The notes below the pieces were generated by a model, which saw only the letters and a program-made list of their open reading frames with translations, was not told the DNA's origin and ran no database searches. DNA of 64,000 bases from Rhodospirillales bacterium URHD0017 (GTDB lineage Bacteria; Pseudomonadota; Alphaproteobacteria; Reyranellales; Reyranellaceae), in assembly GCA_900110395.1 (NCBI GenBank), contig FODP01000021.1:1-64000 (forward strand). Reading direction: 5' to 3'. Of the stretch, positions 1 to 8,657 are shown piece by piece (positions within the stretch are counted from its first letter, which is position 1; every line of letters starts with the position of its first letter). The position numbers and the translations under genes were made by a program.

Positions 1-849
1 CTGAACTTCAACGCCAGCCCTAACAATCCGACGCTGCCGCCGGTGGTCAGCGTCAACCCGAATACCGGCTGGATGGCTGGCGGCGTGATCGGCTACGACT
101 TCGTTGGCCCGCGCGTTGAGTTGGAAGGCATCTATCGCAACAACACGACGAACGTCGGCATCCCCGGAACGGCGCTCAACAACCAGGTCGGCCAGCTCGG
201 CATCATGGCCAACCTGTACTACGACTTCATGCCGGCCTCGGTGATCACGCCGTACATCGGCGCTGGTGCGGGTCTTGGCCTGGTCGACAGCAACACCTCG
301 CTGGGCAGCACGGTGTTTGCCTATCAGGGCATCGTCGGCCTGGGCTGGAACGTCGACACGAACTTCCGCGTGAACCTCGACGGCCGCTACTACGGCACGT
401 CGAACCCGACGATCAACGGCGCCCAGTGGACCAACAACAACTTCAGCGTGATGCTGGGTCTGCAGCTGAAGTTCGGCTCGGCTCCGCCGCCGCCCCCGCC
501 GCCGCCGCCGATGGTGGCGCCGCCGTCGTTCATGGTGTTCTTCGACTGGGACCGCTCGAACCTCTCCCAGCAGGCGCTGACGACGATCGGGCAGGCTGCT
601 GCCGCCTTCAAGAGCAAGGGCAACGCCCGCATCACGGCGACCGGCCACACCGACACGTCGGGCCCGGAAGCCTACAACATGGCGCTGTCGCTGCGTCGTG
701 CCAATGCGGTCAAGGACGCCCTGGTGCGTAACGGCGTGCCGGCGCAGGCGATCACCGTGATCGGCCGCGGCGAGCAGGGCCTGCTGGTCCAGACCGCCGA
801 CGGCGTGCGCGAGCCGCAGAACCGCCGCGTCGAGATCGTCATCCAGTAA
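1..849 (+). CDS. OmpA-family outer membrane protein (5' end missing)
   Basis: The gene enters from the left edge: the frame is open from base 1 and the first in-frame GTG (43) lies inside the barrel sequence, so the true start is outside the window. The visible part shows alternating beta-strand segments of an OmpA-like barrel, then a proline run (nine prolines after SAPPP), then a C-terminal peptidoglycan-binding domain (MVFFDWDRSNL, ATGHTDTSGP, LSLRRANAV, NRRVEIVI). The Asp in GHTD and the Arg in LSLRR are the diaminopimelate-contacting residues of the family. It is expected to anchor the outer membrane to the cell wall. An intrinsic terminator follows directly. Confidence 0.93.
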   Translation: MNFNASPNNPTLPPVVSVNPNTGWMAGGVIGYDFVGPRVELEGIYRNNTTNVGIPGTALNNQVGQLGIMANLYYDFMPASVITPYIGAGAGLGLVDSNTSLGSTVFAYQGIVGLGWNVDTNFRVNLDGRYYGTSNPTINGAQWTNNNFSVMLGLQLKFGSAPPPPPPPPPMVAPPSFMVFFDWDRSNLSQQALTTIGQAAAAFKSKGNARITATGHTDTSGPEAYNMALSLRRANAVKDALVRNGVPAQAITVIGRGEQGLLVQTADGVREPQNRRVEIVIQ

Positions 850-875
850 GCGATCCGAAGCGTAAGTCTTCAGGG

Positions 876-907
876 ACGGCCGGGCTCTGCCCGGCCGTTT
901 CCTTTTG
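876..907 (+). terminator. Rho-independent terminator after the OmpA-type gene
   Basis: Perfect 10-bp GC-rich stem (acggccgggc / gcccggccgt) with a three-base loop, followed by ttccttttgg. It lies 26 bases after the stop codon and is the clearest intrinsic terminator in the window. Confidence 0.85.
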
Positions 908-1023
908 GACCATTTCCCGGGTTTGGCCCTCTTTCCGCCATGCGCTGCCCTGCAACTTTGGGGCGCTTTTCAGGTTGGCGGGGGCAGGGGCGGCCTCTAT
1001 ATCCGGGCTCAGGAGAAGAACCC

Positions 1024-1716
1024 ATGTCACAAGTGTTGATGCCCAAGGCCACCGCGGTCTGGCTGGTCGAGAACAGCACCCTGACGTTCGACCAGATCTC
1101 GGCCTTCACCGGCCTGCATCCGCTCGAGGTCCAGGCGATTGCCGACGGCGAAGTTGCGGGCGGCATGACAGGCCTCGATCCGACCACCAACGGCCAACTC
1201 ACCAAGGAAGAGATCAAGCGCGCCGAGGCCGATCCGGTGGCCCGCCTGAAGCTCAGCCCGCGCGACGTGCCCGAGCCCGTGGCCCGCTCCAAGGGCCCGC
1301 GCTACACCCCGGTCGCCAAGCGCCAGGATCGGCCCGACGCCATCGCCTGGCTGCTCAAGGTCCATCCCGAGTTGCAGGATTCGCAGGTCGCCAAGCTGGT
1401 CGGCTCGACCAAGAGCACCGTCCAATCAGTGCGCGACCGCAGCCACTGGAACATGCAGAACGTGCGGCCGCGCGATCCGGTGACGCTCGGCCTGTGCTCG
1501 CTGAAGGATCTCAACGACTCCGTCGACAAGGCGCGCCGCAAGGCCGCCCGCGAGGACGCCGCCAAGAAGAAGGCGGCGGCGCGCGCCGCTGCCGAAGGCG
1601 AGCCGATGCCGGACACGTCGGCGGAGGAGCTGGTGCAAACGCCGCCGGATGTCGAAGGACCGGTCGATCCGGCGGATGCCGATCAGCCCGAAACCGACGA
1701 GACGCACCGCCACTGA
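1024..1716 (+). CDS. trcR: DUF1013 family protein, TrcR-type cell cycle regulator
   Basis: A 230-residue protein beginning MSQVLMPKATAVWLVEN, the conserved N-terminus of DUF1013, a family found in alphaproteobacteria and often annotated as cell cycle transcriptional regulator TrcR. The first 150 residues carry two helical DNA-binding-like segments (LTFDQISAFTGLHPLEVQ and the DSQVAKLVGSTKSTVQ region). The C-terminus is a lysine/alanine-rich coiled stretch followed by an acidic tail. I chose ATG 1024 because aggagaagaa lies just upstream. An in-frame ATG at 940 would add a low-complexity extension without a ribosome site. The molecular role is inferred from the family name only. Confidence 0.85.
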   Translation: MSQVLMPKATAVWLVENSTLTFDQISAFTGLHPLEVQAIADGEVAGGMTGLDPTTNGQLTKEEIKRAEADPVARLKLSPRDVPEPVARSKGPRYTPVAKRQDRPDAIAWLLKVHPELQDSQVAKLVGSTKSTVQSVRDRSHWNMQNVRPRDPVTLGLCSLKDLNDSVDKARRKAAREDAAKKKAAARAAAEGEPMPDTSAEELVQTPPDVEGPVDPADADQPETDETHRH

Positions 1717-1717
1717 C

Positions 1718-1776
1718 GGAGCGCAGACCTCCAGGTCCGCATCATGAGCATGAGCGGACCTGGAGGTCCGCGCTCC
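1718..1776. repeat. Intergenic palindrome, family A
   Basis: Two 23-base arms (1718-1740 and 1754-1776) are inverted copies with one mismatch, around a 13-base loop. It sits between the convergent trcR and quinone oxidoreductase genes. The same arm sequence returns at 55472 and 55582, so it is a dispersed element. No T-tract follows, so any terminator role is uncertain. Confidence 0.85.
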
Positions 1777-1780
1777 GAAG

Positions 1781-2773
1781 CTACACCGTCAACATGACCT
1801 TGCCGACATGGTCGGCGCGCTCGAGCTCAGCGTGCGCTGCGGCCGCCGCCGTGAGCGGGAAGGTCTTGTAGATGATGGGCTTGATCTTGCCCGCTTCGAG
1901 CAACGGCCAGACCTTGTCCTTCAAGCCCTGCGCCATGCGCCCCTTGCTGGCGATGCTCTGCGGACGCAGCGTCGATCCGGTGAGGGTGAGCCGCTTCATC
2001 ATGACGATGCCGGCGCTTACCGTGGCCGAGGCGCCGCCCTGGACGGCGATGACAACGCAGCGGCCGTCCTCCTTCAGGAGACCGAGGTTCTTCGGCAGAT
2101 AGTCGCCCGCCACCATGTCGAGCACGACATCGACGCCGCCTGAAAGCTTCTTCGCCTCGGCGGCCCAGTCGTTGTCCTTGTAGAGGATGGCGTGGTCGGC
2201 GCCGAGCGCACGCACCGCCCTGGCCTTCTCCTCGGTGCGCACCGTCGTCAGCACGGTGGCGCCGTACGCCTTGGCGAGCTGGATCGCCGTCGTGCCGATG
2301 CCGCTGGCGCCGCCATGGATCAGCACGCTCTCGCCGCCCTTGAGCTGGCCACGCTCGAAGAGATTGTGCCACACGGTGAAATAGTTCTCGGGCAGCGCCG
2401 CGGCGCGCAGCATGTCGAAGCCCCTCGGCGGCGGCAGGCATTGCGGCGCCGGCACGGTGCAGTACTCGGCATAGGAGCCGCCCGGCGTCAGCGCGCACAC
2501 GGCATCGCCCACTCTCCATCCGCTGACGCCCGCGCCCAGCGCCGCCACGGTGCCGGCGGCCTCGAGGCCGGGCAGGTCCGATGCGCCCGCAGGCGGCGGA
2601 TAGAGGCCGGCGCGCTGGGCGATGTCGGGACGGTTGACGCCCGTCGCCGCGACCTTGATCAGGAGCTCGCCGTCCTTGGGTTGCGGCACCGGCCGCGTCG
2701 TCGGCACCAGTGCTTCGGGCCCGCCCGGCTTCTTGATCTCGACACAGGTCATCGTTGCGGGCAGTGCGCTCAT
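1781..2773 (-). CDS. NAD(P)H-quinone oxidoreductase, zinc-free MDR family
   Basis: A 330-residue medium-chain dehydrogenase/reductase of the QOR/PIG3 type. The N-terminal GroES-like half has TGVNRPDIAQRAG and LPGLEAAGTV. The NADPH-binding Rossmann half has VLIHGGASGIGTTAIQLAKA and the NADP-binding region TVRTEEKARAVRALGAD. No structural or catalytic zinc cysteine cluster is present, as expected for quinone oxidoreductases. It should reduce quinones or enones in the cytoplasm. The start at 2773 has gaaagg seven bases upstream; a second in-frame ATG lies seven codons later. The open frame upstream of 2773 on this strand is antisense to metY and is not coding. Confidence 0.92.
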   Translation of the reverse strand: MSALPATMTCVEIKKPGGPEALVPTTRPVPQPKDGELLIKVAATGVNRPDIAQRAGLYPPPAGASDLPGLEAAGTVAALGAGVSGWRVGDAVCALTPGGSYAEYCTVPAPQCLPPPRGFDMLRAAALPENYFTVWHNLFERGQLKGGESVLIHGGASGIGTTAIQLAKAYGATVLTTVRTEEKARAVRALGADHAILYKDNDWAAEAKKLSGGVDVVLDMVAGDYLPKNLGLLKEDGRCVVIAVQGGASATVSAGIVMMKRLTLTGSTLRPQSIASKGRMAQGLKDKVWPLLEAGKIKPIIYKTFPLTAAAAAHAELERADHVGKVMLTV

Positions 2774-2839
2774 GGTCGGCCTTTCGGAGCGGTGGGAGCA
2801 ATGGTAGGTCTCAATTAGACGCTTCCGTGGAGCCGCGCC

Positions 2840-3028
2840 ATGGCCTTCGACCTCGACGATCTCGATCCGAAACACAAGAAACCGCAGCCCAAGAACCTCG
2901 ATGCCATGAACATCGAGGACCTCAAGGAATATGCCGCCGCGCTGAAGGCCGAGCTGGCCCGCGTCGACGACAAGATCAAGGCCAAGCAGAGCCACGCCGC
3001 GGCGGCCGCTTCGTTCTTCAAGAAGTAG
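2840..3028 (+). CDS. DUF1192 family small protein
   Basis: A 62-residue protein with the short alphaproteobacterial DUF1192 pattern: an acidic start (MAFDLDDLDP), then MNIEDLKEYAAALKAELARVD, which should form one coiled-coil helix, and a lysine-rich end. There is a weak ggag ribosome site. It lies six bases upstream of metY and is probably cotranscribed with it. Function is unknown. Confidence 0.82.
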   Translation: MAFDLDDLDPKHKKPQPKNLDAMNIEDLKEYAAALKAELARVDDKIKAKQSHAAAAASFFKK

Positions 3029-3034
3029 GTCGTC

Positions 3035-4330
3035 GTGGTCGAAGCCAAGTTCCTGAAGCCCGATACGCTCGCCCTGCACGCCGGCCAGCATCCCGATCCG
3101 GTCACCGGTGCGCGCGCCGTGCCGATCTACCAGTCGACGTCCTTCGTGTTCCGCGACGTCGACCACGCCGCGAGCCTGTTCAACCTCGAGGTCGGCGGCC
3201 ACATCTACAGCCGCATCTCCAATCCGACCGTCGCGGTGTTCGAGGAGCGCGTCGCGGCGCTGGAGGAAGGCTCCGGCGCGCTGGGCGTGTCGAGCGGCCA
3301 GGCCGCGCTGCACATCGCCATCGCCACGCTGATGGGAGCAGGCGGCCACATCGTCGCCTCGACCTCGCTCTACGGCGGCACGCGCAACATGCTGGGGCTG
3401 ACCCTGCCGCGCTTCGGCATCACCACCACCTTCGTCAATCCGCGCGACCACGACGGCTTCCGCAAAGCCATCCGGCCCGAGACGCGGCTGGTGCTGGGCG
3501 AGACCATTGGCAATCCCGGCGGCGAGGTTTTGGACATCCCGGCGATCGCCGAAATCGCCCACGCAGCGAAGATCCCGCTGATGATCGACAATACCTTCGC
3601 GTCGCCGGTGCTCAGCCGGCCGCTGACGCTGGGTGCCGATATCGTCTTCCATTCGGCGACCAAGTTCATCGGCGGCCACGGCGTGGCGATCGGCGGCGTC
3701 ATCGTCGACGGCGGCCGCTTCGACTGGGAGGCCTCGGGCAAGTTCCCGACGCTCACCGAGCCCTATGCCGGCTATCACGGCATCGACTTCGCCGAGGAAT
3801 TCGGCGTGCAGGCCTTCATCATGCGCGCCCGCACCGAGGGCGTGCGCGACTTCGGCTCGTGCATGGCGCCGCAGACCGCGTTCTACCTGCTGCAGGGACT
3901 GGAGACCCTGCCGCTGCGCATGGCCCGCCATGTCGAGAATGCGCGCAAGGTGATCGGCTTCCTCAAGGACAATCCCGCGGTCGAGCGCATCGCCTCGCCC
4001 GAGCTGCCCGACCATCCCGATCATGCGCTGGCGCAGAAGCTGCTGCCCAAGGGCACGGGCTCGATCTTCAGCTTCGACATCAAGGGTGGCCGCGAGGCCG
4101 GCCGGCGCTTCATCGAGCGCCTGCGGCTGTTCTCGCATCTCGCCAACGTGGGCGACGCCAAGTCGCTGGTCATCCATCCCGCCTCGACCACCCACGCCCA
4201 GCTCGACGCCGCCGCGCTGAAGGAGGCAGGCATCGGCGAGGGCATGATCCGCCTGTCGGTCGGTTTGGAAGATCCCGACGACATTCTAGACGATCTCGGC
4301 CAGGCGCTGCGCGCGGCCGTGAAAGCCTGA
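3035..4330 (+). CDS. metY: O-acetylhomoserine sulfhydrylase (Cys/Met metabolism PLP enzyme)
   Basis: A 431-residue cystathionine-gamma-synthase-fold enzyme that makes homocysteine from O-acetyl- (or O-succinyl-) homoserine and sulfide. Visible motifs are the N-terminal LALHAGQHPDPVTGARAVPI, the substrate/PLP region SRISNPTV, SSGQAALHIAI, the cofactor aspartate in LMIDNTFASP, and the Schiff-base lysine K210 in HSATKFIGGHG. Length and the HAGQHPDP start fit MetY better than the shorter MetZ. The GTG start is six bases after the DUF1192 stop. The next gene starts two bases after the metY stop, so this is an operon. Confidence 0.9.
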   Translation: MVEAKFLKPDTLALHAGQHPDPVTGARAVPIYQSTSFVFRDVDHAASLFNLEVGGHIYSRISNPTVAVFEERVAALEEGSGALGVSSGQAALHIAIATLMGAGGHIVASTSLYGGTRNMLGLTLPRFGITTTFVNPRDHDGFRKAIRPETRLVLGETIGNPGGEVLDIPAIAEIAHAAKIPLMIDNTFASPVLSRPLTLGADIVFHSATKFIGGHGVAIGGVIVDGGRFDWEASGKFPTLTEPYAGYHGIDFAEEFGVQAFIMRARTEGVRDFGSCMAPQTAFYLLQGLETLPLRMARHVENARKVIGFLKDNPAVERIASPELPDHPDHALAQKLLPKGTGSIFSFDIKGGREAGRRFIERLRLFSHLANVGDAKSLVIHPASTTHAQLDAAALKEAGIGEGMIRLSVGLEDPDDILDDLGQALRAAVKA

Positions 4331-4332
4331 CC

Positions 4333-5121
4333 ATGAAGCTCACCGTCAATGGCCGCGGCGTCGCCGCGACGACCGGCGGGGCCGAGTTCGATGTCGCCAA
4401 GCCGACCGTCATCTTCCTGCACGGCGCGGGCTTCGACCGCACGACCTGGCGGCTGCAGACGCGCTGGTTCGCCCATCACGGCCGCAGCGTGCTCGCCGTC
4501 GATTTTCCCGGGCACGGCTGGTCCGAGGGACCGGCGCTCGACAGCGTTGCCGCCATGGCCGACTGGACGGCGGCCCTGATCGCGGCGGCGGGGCTGAAGA
4601 GCGCGGCGCTGGTCGGCCATTCCATGGGCGCGCTGGTGGCGGTCGAGACCGCGGCGCGCTCCCGCGACAAGGTCAGGGCGCTCGGCCTGTGCGGTATCGC
4701 GGCCGAGATGCCGGTGCATCCGGAGATGCTGGAATCGGCCAAGGCCAACACGCTCAAGGTCCAGGAGCTGATGACCTTCTGGGGCATCGGCAACGCCCTG
4801 CACAAGGGCGGGATGGTTTCGCCCGGCCTGTGGCTGCGCCGCGAATCGCTGGCCGTGCTGTCGGGCAACAAGCCTGGCGTGATCCATAACGATCTGGCGG
4901 CCTGCAACGCCTACAAGGATGCGCTCGCGAGCGCGCCGTCGATCAAGTGCCCGACGGTCCTGGTGCTGGGTGACGGCGACCTCATGACTCCCGCCGCCAA
5001 GGCCAAGCCGCTGGCGGCTGCCATCGCCGGATCGCGCAGCGTGGTCGTTCCCGGCAGCGGCCATTTCATGATGGTGGAGCGGCCGGACGAGACTCTCGAG
5101 GCGCTGAAAGACAGTGTCTGA
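4333..5121 (+). CDS. Alpha/beta hydrolase
   Basis: A 262-residue alpha/beta-hydrolase-fold protein. The oxyanion-hole motif HGAGFDRTTW, nucleophile elbow GHSMGA with Ser97, acid region LVLGDGDLMTP and C-terminal histidine in VPGSGHFMMVE form a complete Ser-Asp-His triad. The substrate cannot be read from sequence. It starts two bases after metY and overlaps the following SDR gene by eight bases, so the three are probably translated from one message. A homoserine-ester esterase role would fit the position but is only a guess. Confidence 0.88.
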   Translation: MKLTVNGRGVAATTGGAEFDVAKPTVIFLHGAGFDRTTWRLQTRWFAHHGRSVLAVDFPGHGWSEGPALDSVAAMADWTAALIAAAGLKSAALVGHSMGALVAVETAARSRDKVRALGLCGIAAEMPVHPEMLESAKANTLKVQELMTFWGIGNALHKGGMVSPGLWLRRESLAVLSGNKPGVIHNDLAACNAYKDALASAPSIKCPTVLVLGDGDLMTPAAKAKPLAAAIAGSRSVVVPGSGHFMMVERPDETLEALKDSV

Positions 5122-5851
5122 GCGCGTCGCACTCATTACCGGCTCGACCTCGGGGATTGGCGCCGCGACCGCGCGCCGTCTGGCGCGCGACGGCTACAAG
5201 GTCGCGCTGCACTCGCGCCGCTCGGCTGATGTCGGCCGCCGCATGGCGGGCGAGCTCGCCGGCGCCAGCTACCACCAGGCCGATCTCGCCGACGAGCAGG
5301 CGATCCGCGATCTCGTCGCCGCCGTCGTCAAGCATCACGGCCGGCTCGACGTCCTGGTCAACAATGCCGGCGAATCGCCCCGCATTCCGCACGCCGACCT
5401 CAAGGCCGCGACGCCCGCGGTCTGGCGGCGCCTGGTCGACATCAATCTGATTGCGCCGTTCCTGGTGATCACCGAGGCCGAAGCGGCCTTGCGCAAGGCG
5501 AGCGAGGCGGGCCGGCCGGCCTGCATCGTCAATATCGGCACCCATGCCGGCACGCGGCCCAAAGGTGCCTCGATCCCCTACGCCGCTGCCAAGGCGGGCC
5601 TGCACCACGTCACGCGCCTGCTCGCCCTGTCGCTGGGGCCGGCCATCCGCGTGAACTGCGTGGCGCCTGGCCTGGTCGAGACGCCAATGACGGCCGGCTG
5701 GCCCGAGGCGACCGAGCTCTGGAACACCCGCTCGCCGATGCGTCGGCCCGCGAAACCGGAGGACATCGCCGATCTGGTGGCCGCGCTGGTCGCCAACGAT
5801 TACGTTACGGGAGAGATCGTCATCGCCGATGGTGGGCTCAACCTCACCTAG
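5114..5851 (+). CDS. SDR-family oxidoreductase
   Basis: A 245-residue classical short-chain dehydrogenase. The cofactor motif is GSTSGIGA near the N-terminus, followed by NNAGES, YAAAK with the catalytic Tyr and Lys, and the PGLVETPM loop. The position 13 residues before the catalytic Tyr, normally Ser, is Thr (NIGTHAG), which may still support catalysis. The GTG start overlaps the hydrolase stop by eight bases. An Arg-rich stretch (HSRRSADVGRR) after the second strand suggests NADPH preference. The substrate is unknown. Confidence 0.88.
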   Translation: MSERVALITGSTSGIGAATARRLARDGYKVALHSRRSADVGRRMAGELAGASYHQADLADEQAIRDLVAAVVKHHGRLDVLVNNAGESPRIPHADLKAATPAVWRRLVDINLIAPFLVITEAEAALRKASEAGRPACIVNIGTHAGTRPKGASIPYAAAKAGLHHVTRLLALSLGPAIRVNCVAPGLVETPMTAGWPEATELWNTRSPMRRPAKPEDIADLVAALVANDYVTGEIVIADGGLNLT

Positions 5852-5856
5852 CCAAC

Positions 5857-5889
5857 GCCCTCCATAGCTCCGCAGGAGCGAAGGAGGGC
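5857..5889. repeat. Intergenic hairpin, family B
   Basis: An outer 7-bp stem (gccctcc / ggagggc) encloses an inner perfect 5-bp stem (gctcc / ggagc, loop gca), with ata opposite gaa as an internal bulge. It lies between the SDR stop and the DUF169 start and could attenuate or stabilise the message. It has no T-tract. Confidence 0.7.
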
Positions 5890-5905
5890 AGACACGGAGG
5901 AAGCC

Positions 5906-6733
5906 ATGAACGTCCAGACCCTGCCGCCGGGCTACAAGGTCGCCCCGTGGACGCCGCCGGAGAAGATCGACAGCAAGATGCTGGCCGACGCCTCGGCCAA
6001 GCTGATCGACCTCTTGCGCATCCGCACCCAGCCGATCGGCATGCGGCTGTTCGAGGATCCGGCCGACATGGAGAAGATCCAGGGCGTGCGCAAGCCGACC
6101 GAGGGCTTCAAGTTCACCATGTGTCAGATGGTGACGCAGTCGCGCTGGTACGGCTTCACGCTCGGCATCACCGTCGACAACACGCGCGGCGGCAATTGCG
6201 GCGGCGTGGTCGGCCTCAACCATCCCGGCGAGGGCTTCCTGTCGGGCGACCACATGAACGGCGTGTGGTTCGGCAACAAGGAAGCCTCGGCCGCGCATCA
6301 GGCCCAGATGCCGCGTGTGCCCGACGGCAAGTACAACGGCCTCGTGGTGTCGCCCTTGCGCTCGGCGCGGCTTGATCCGCCCGACATCTGCCTGTTCTAC
6401 GGCACGCCCGGCCAGATGATCTATTTCATCAACGGCCTGCAGTTCCACCGCTACCGCCGCTACGACTTCACGGTGACCGGCGAGAGCGCCTGCGCCGATT
6501 CGTGGGGGCGGGCGCTTGCCACGCGGCAGACCTCGCTGTCGCTGCCCTGCTATGCCGAGCGGCGCTACGGCGGTGTCGCCGACGACGAGCTCCTGATGGC
6601 CTGCCCACCCGACGAGTTCCTGCGCGCCATCGAGGGCATGGGCCATCTCGGCAAGAACGGCCTGCGCTATCCCTTCCCGCCCTACGGCGCGGCGATGGAT
6701 CCCGCTTTCGGCATGGCCAAGAGCTACGGCTGA
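5906..6733 (+). CDS. DUF169 domain protein
   Basis: A 275-residue protein with the DUF169 pattern: an N-terminal helix (ASAKLIDLLRIRTQPIGMRL), a Cys-containing core (FKFTMCQMVTQSRWYG), a Gly/Cys motif (NCGGVVGLN), and a C-terminal PPYGAAMDPAF. DUF169 members occur in archaea and bacteria, often annotated as uncharacterised ArcR-like proteins, with no settled function. The ribosome site acacggagg precedes ATG 5906. The next gene begins one base after the stop, so it is likely an operon with the 2H phosphoesterase. Confidence 0.82.
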   Translation: MNVQTLPPGYKVAPWTPPEKIDSKMLADASAKLIDLLRIRTQPIGMRLFEDPADMEKIQGVRKPTEGFKFTMCQMVTQSRWYGFTLGITVDNTRGGNCGGVVGLNHPGEGFLSGDHMNGVWFGNKEASAAHQAQMPRVPDGKYNGLVVSPLRSARLDPPDICLFYGTPGQMIYFINGLQFHRYRRYDFTVTGESACADSWGRALATRQTSLSLPCYAERRYGGVADDELLMACPPDEFLRAIEGMGHLGKNGLRYPFPPYGAAMDPAFGMAKSYG

Positions 6734-6734
6734 C

Positions 6735-7238
6735 ATGCTCTATGTCGTGGCCTGGCCGGTATTGGCGGAGGCCGACGACACCGCGCTGCGCCGCCTGCGG
6801 GCGCAGTATCATGCGCGCGACGCCGATCTGATCGGCCCGCATTTCACGCTGGTGTTCGGTACGCCGCTGTCCGACGAGACCCGGCTACGCAGCGCGCTCG
6901 ACAGCGTTGCCGTGCGGCCGTTCTGGTTCATGCTGGATCGCCTGGTGCGTCATGACCTCGCGCCGCCGTCACGGGCGGCGTATCTCTATGCCGTCCCGGC
7001 CGACGGCGAGGTCGAGCTCACGCAGCTCCACGAGACGCTCAACCCCGCGCCGGGCCCCGAGACGTTCGAGCCGCATATCACACTCGGCCTGTTCGGCCAT
7101 GCCGTCGAGGCCGAGCAGATCGCGCGCATCGTCCAGCGCCAGCATCTTCCCATGCGCGGCCGCGTCGAGGAGCTGGCCCTGCTGAGGCGCGAGAGCGACG
7201 GGTTGGAAACCCTGGCAAGCGTGCGCCTCGCCCCATGA
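6735..7238 (+). CDS. 2'-5' RNA ligase-like 2H phosphoesterase
   Basis: A 167-residue protein with the two HxT motifs that define the 2H phosphoesterase superfamily: PHFTLVFG (H36, T38) and PHITLGLFG (H114, T116), each in a matching beta-strand context. Relatives open 2',3'-cyclic phosphates or hydrolyse 2'-5' linkages. The length fits a single 2H domain. It overlaps the following hydrolase gene by four bases (ATGA), showing coupled translation. The RNA or nucleotide substrate is not predictable. Confidence 0.82.
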   Translation: MLYVVAWPVLAEADDTALRRLRAQYHARDADLIGPHFTLVFGTPLSDETRLRSALDSVAVRPFWFMLDRLVRHDLAPPSRAAYLYAVPADGEVELTQLHETLNPAPGPETFEPHITLGLFGHAVEAEQIARIVQRQHLPMRGRVEELALLRRESDGLETLASVRLAP

Positions 7239-8347
7239 GACGGCTGGCGACCCTGCTGCTGGCCGGCGTGGCGGCATTGGTCGTGATTGCCTTCGCGATC
7301 GGCCATCCGGTGGCGTGGGTGCAGGCTGGCCTCATCATGTGGGACATCGCAGCCGGCGGCGGGCACACGATCTGGCAGGACGTCACAGCGGCGCCCGATG
7401 AAAAGCCGGTGAAATGGAAGGATGGAGAAGGCGATCTCTATCGGCCGGCAGGCCAGGTGCACGGCGCGATGGTCCTGGTTCCGGGTGCGGCCGTGCTTGG
7501 GCGCGACGAGCCGCGGCTGAAGGCGCTCGCGCGCACCTTCGCCCGCGCGGGCTTCGCGGTGCTGGTGCCTGAATTGCCCGAGGTGCGTCGTCTGAGACTG
7601 TCGCGTGCCGATGCCGAGCGCGTGGCATCGGCGCTGCACTACCTTGGCATGCGCGAGCAGGGCGTGCCGCTCGGCGTGGCCGCCGTCTCCTATGCCGTGG
7701 CCCCCGCCATCATCGCGGTCCTCCGCGAGGACCTCGCGCCGCGGGTTGGCTTCGTCGTCGGCATCGGCGGCTATCGCGACGCCGAGTCCGTCATACGCTT
7801 CGTCACCACCGGCTCGTTTCGTCCGCGCGGCGACAGCCGCGAGCACCGGCGCGAACCCAGCGGCTATGCGCGATGGGCCTTCCTGGTGGCCAACGCCGGC
7901 CGGCTCGACAATCCAGGCGACGCCTACCTGCTGGAAGAGATCGGGCGGCTGCGCTTCCATGACCGCAACGCCGACATCTCGCGCCAGGTCGCGGAGTTGG
8001 GCGATCAGGGGCGCGCCGTCCTGGCGCTCGTGGAGAATCGCGACCCCGACTCGGTGACGAGGCTGATCCAGGCATTGCCGGAGAGGGTGCGCCACGAGAT
8101 CGATGGGCTGAACCTCGCACTCTACGATCTCTCGAAACTCAGCGGCCATCTCATCCTGGTGCACGGCCGCACCGATCCCATGGTGCCCTACAGCGAGAGC
8201 CAGGACCTCGCTGTCGCGGCATCACGCGCGCACGTGTCGCTGTTCCTGATCGACGACATCGGCCATGTCGAGTTCACCGCCGTCAACATACGCAATGCGT
8301 GGACGATGTGGCAGGCGATCGTGGCGCTGCTCGGCGAGCGGACATGA
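7235..8347 (+). CDS. Membrane-anchored alpha/beta hydrolase
   Basis: A 370-residue protein with an N-terminal hydrophobic segment (residues 3-24) that is a signal anchor or uncleaved signal peptide. An alpha/beta-hydrolase domain follows: oxyanion region AMVLVPGAAVLGRD, a nucleophile-elbow-like GVAAVSYAVAP with Ser152, acid region LVHGRTDPMVPY, and a late histidine in DDIGHVEF. The nucleophile elbow lacks the usual second glycine, so Ser152 is the likely but not certain nucleophile. The catalytic part should face the periplasm. It is convergent with the small gene at 8348 and abuts it with no gap. Confidence 0.8.
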   Translation: MRRLATLLLAGVAALVVIAFAIGHPVAWVQAGLIMWDIAAGGGHTIWQDVTAAPDEKPVKWKDGEGDLYRPAGQVHGAMVLVPGAAVLGRDEPRLKALARTFARAGFAVLVPELPEVRRLRLSRADAERVASALHYLGMREQGVPLGVAAVSYAVAPAIIAVLREDLAPRVGFVVGIGGYRDAESVIRFVTTGSFRPRGDSREHRREPSGYARWAFLVANAGRLDNPGDAYLLEEIGRLRFHDRNADISRQVAELGDQGRAVLALVENRDPDSVTRLIQALPERVRHEIDGLNLALYDLSKLSGHLILVHGRTDPMVPYSESQDLAVAASRAHVSLFLIDDIGHVEFTAVNIRNAWTMWQAIVALLGERT

Positions 8348-8644
8348 TCAAGAGACGTTCGCCATCGGAAGCAATTCCAGCATCGCCGATGATTTTTCCA
8401 ACAACCAGGCTTGCGCCGTACGCCGTGGGTCATTGCGATAATTTTGAAAGTCCGCATCGGACGCGAAGCTGACGATGTGCATCTCCGTGGTGCCATCTGG
8501 ATTTCGAAGACGCCGCTCCAGACGCCCGTTGAACTCGGGCAGTAGCGGCAGGACGGCATCCTCGTAGGCCCGAAAGGCACCGATCCCGTCGGCAGGTATT
8601 CGGGCTATGAGCACAAACGTCACGAGGGTGGTTTGATCGGTCAT
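8348..8644 (-). CDS. Small ferredoxin-like (dimeric alpha-beta barrel) protein
   Basis: A 98-residue protein (MTDQTTLVTFVLIARIP...). It has the size and strand-helix pattern of DUF1330 or antibiotic-monooxygenase-like dimeric alpha-beta barrels: a first strand (TLVTFVLIARI), a helix (FRAYEDAVLPLL), and a later strand (EMHIVSFAS) followed by DADFQNYRNDPRR. It starts 13 bases after the sppA stop, so it is probably the last gene of that transcript. The family assignment rests on pattern, not on a distinctive motif. Confidence 0.62.
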   Translation of the reverse strand: MTDQTTLVTFVLIARIPADGIGAFRAYEDAVLPLLPEFNGRLERRLRNPDGTTEMHIVSFASDADFQNYRNDPRRTAQAWLLEKSSAMLELLPMANVS

Positions 8645-8657
8645 CACGCGCCCCAGC

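Noticed and set aside
2774..4195. Long open frame upstream of the quinone oxidoreductase on the minus strand
   Set aside because: It is antisense to metY and DUF1192, is rich in Arg/Gly/Ala/Asp without motifs, and the real reductase start at 2773 has a ribosome site.
2755..4332. Upstream extension of the alpha/beta hydrolase frame through metY
   Set aside because: The frame stays open by chance in high-GC DNA. The hydrolase starts at 4333, two bases after metY stops.
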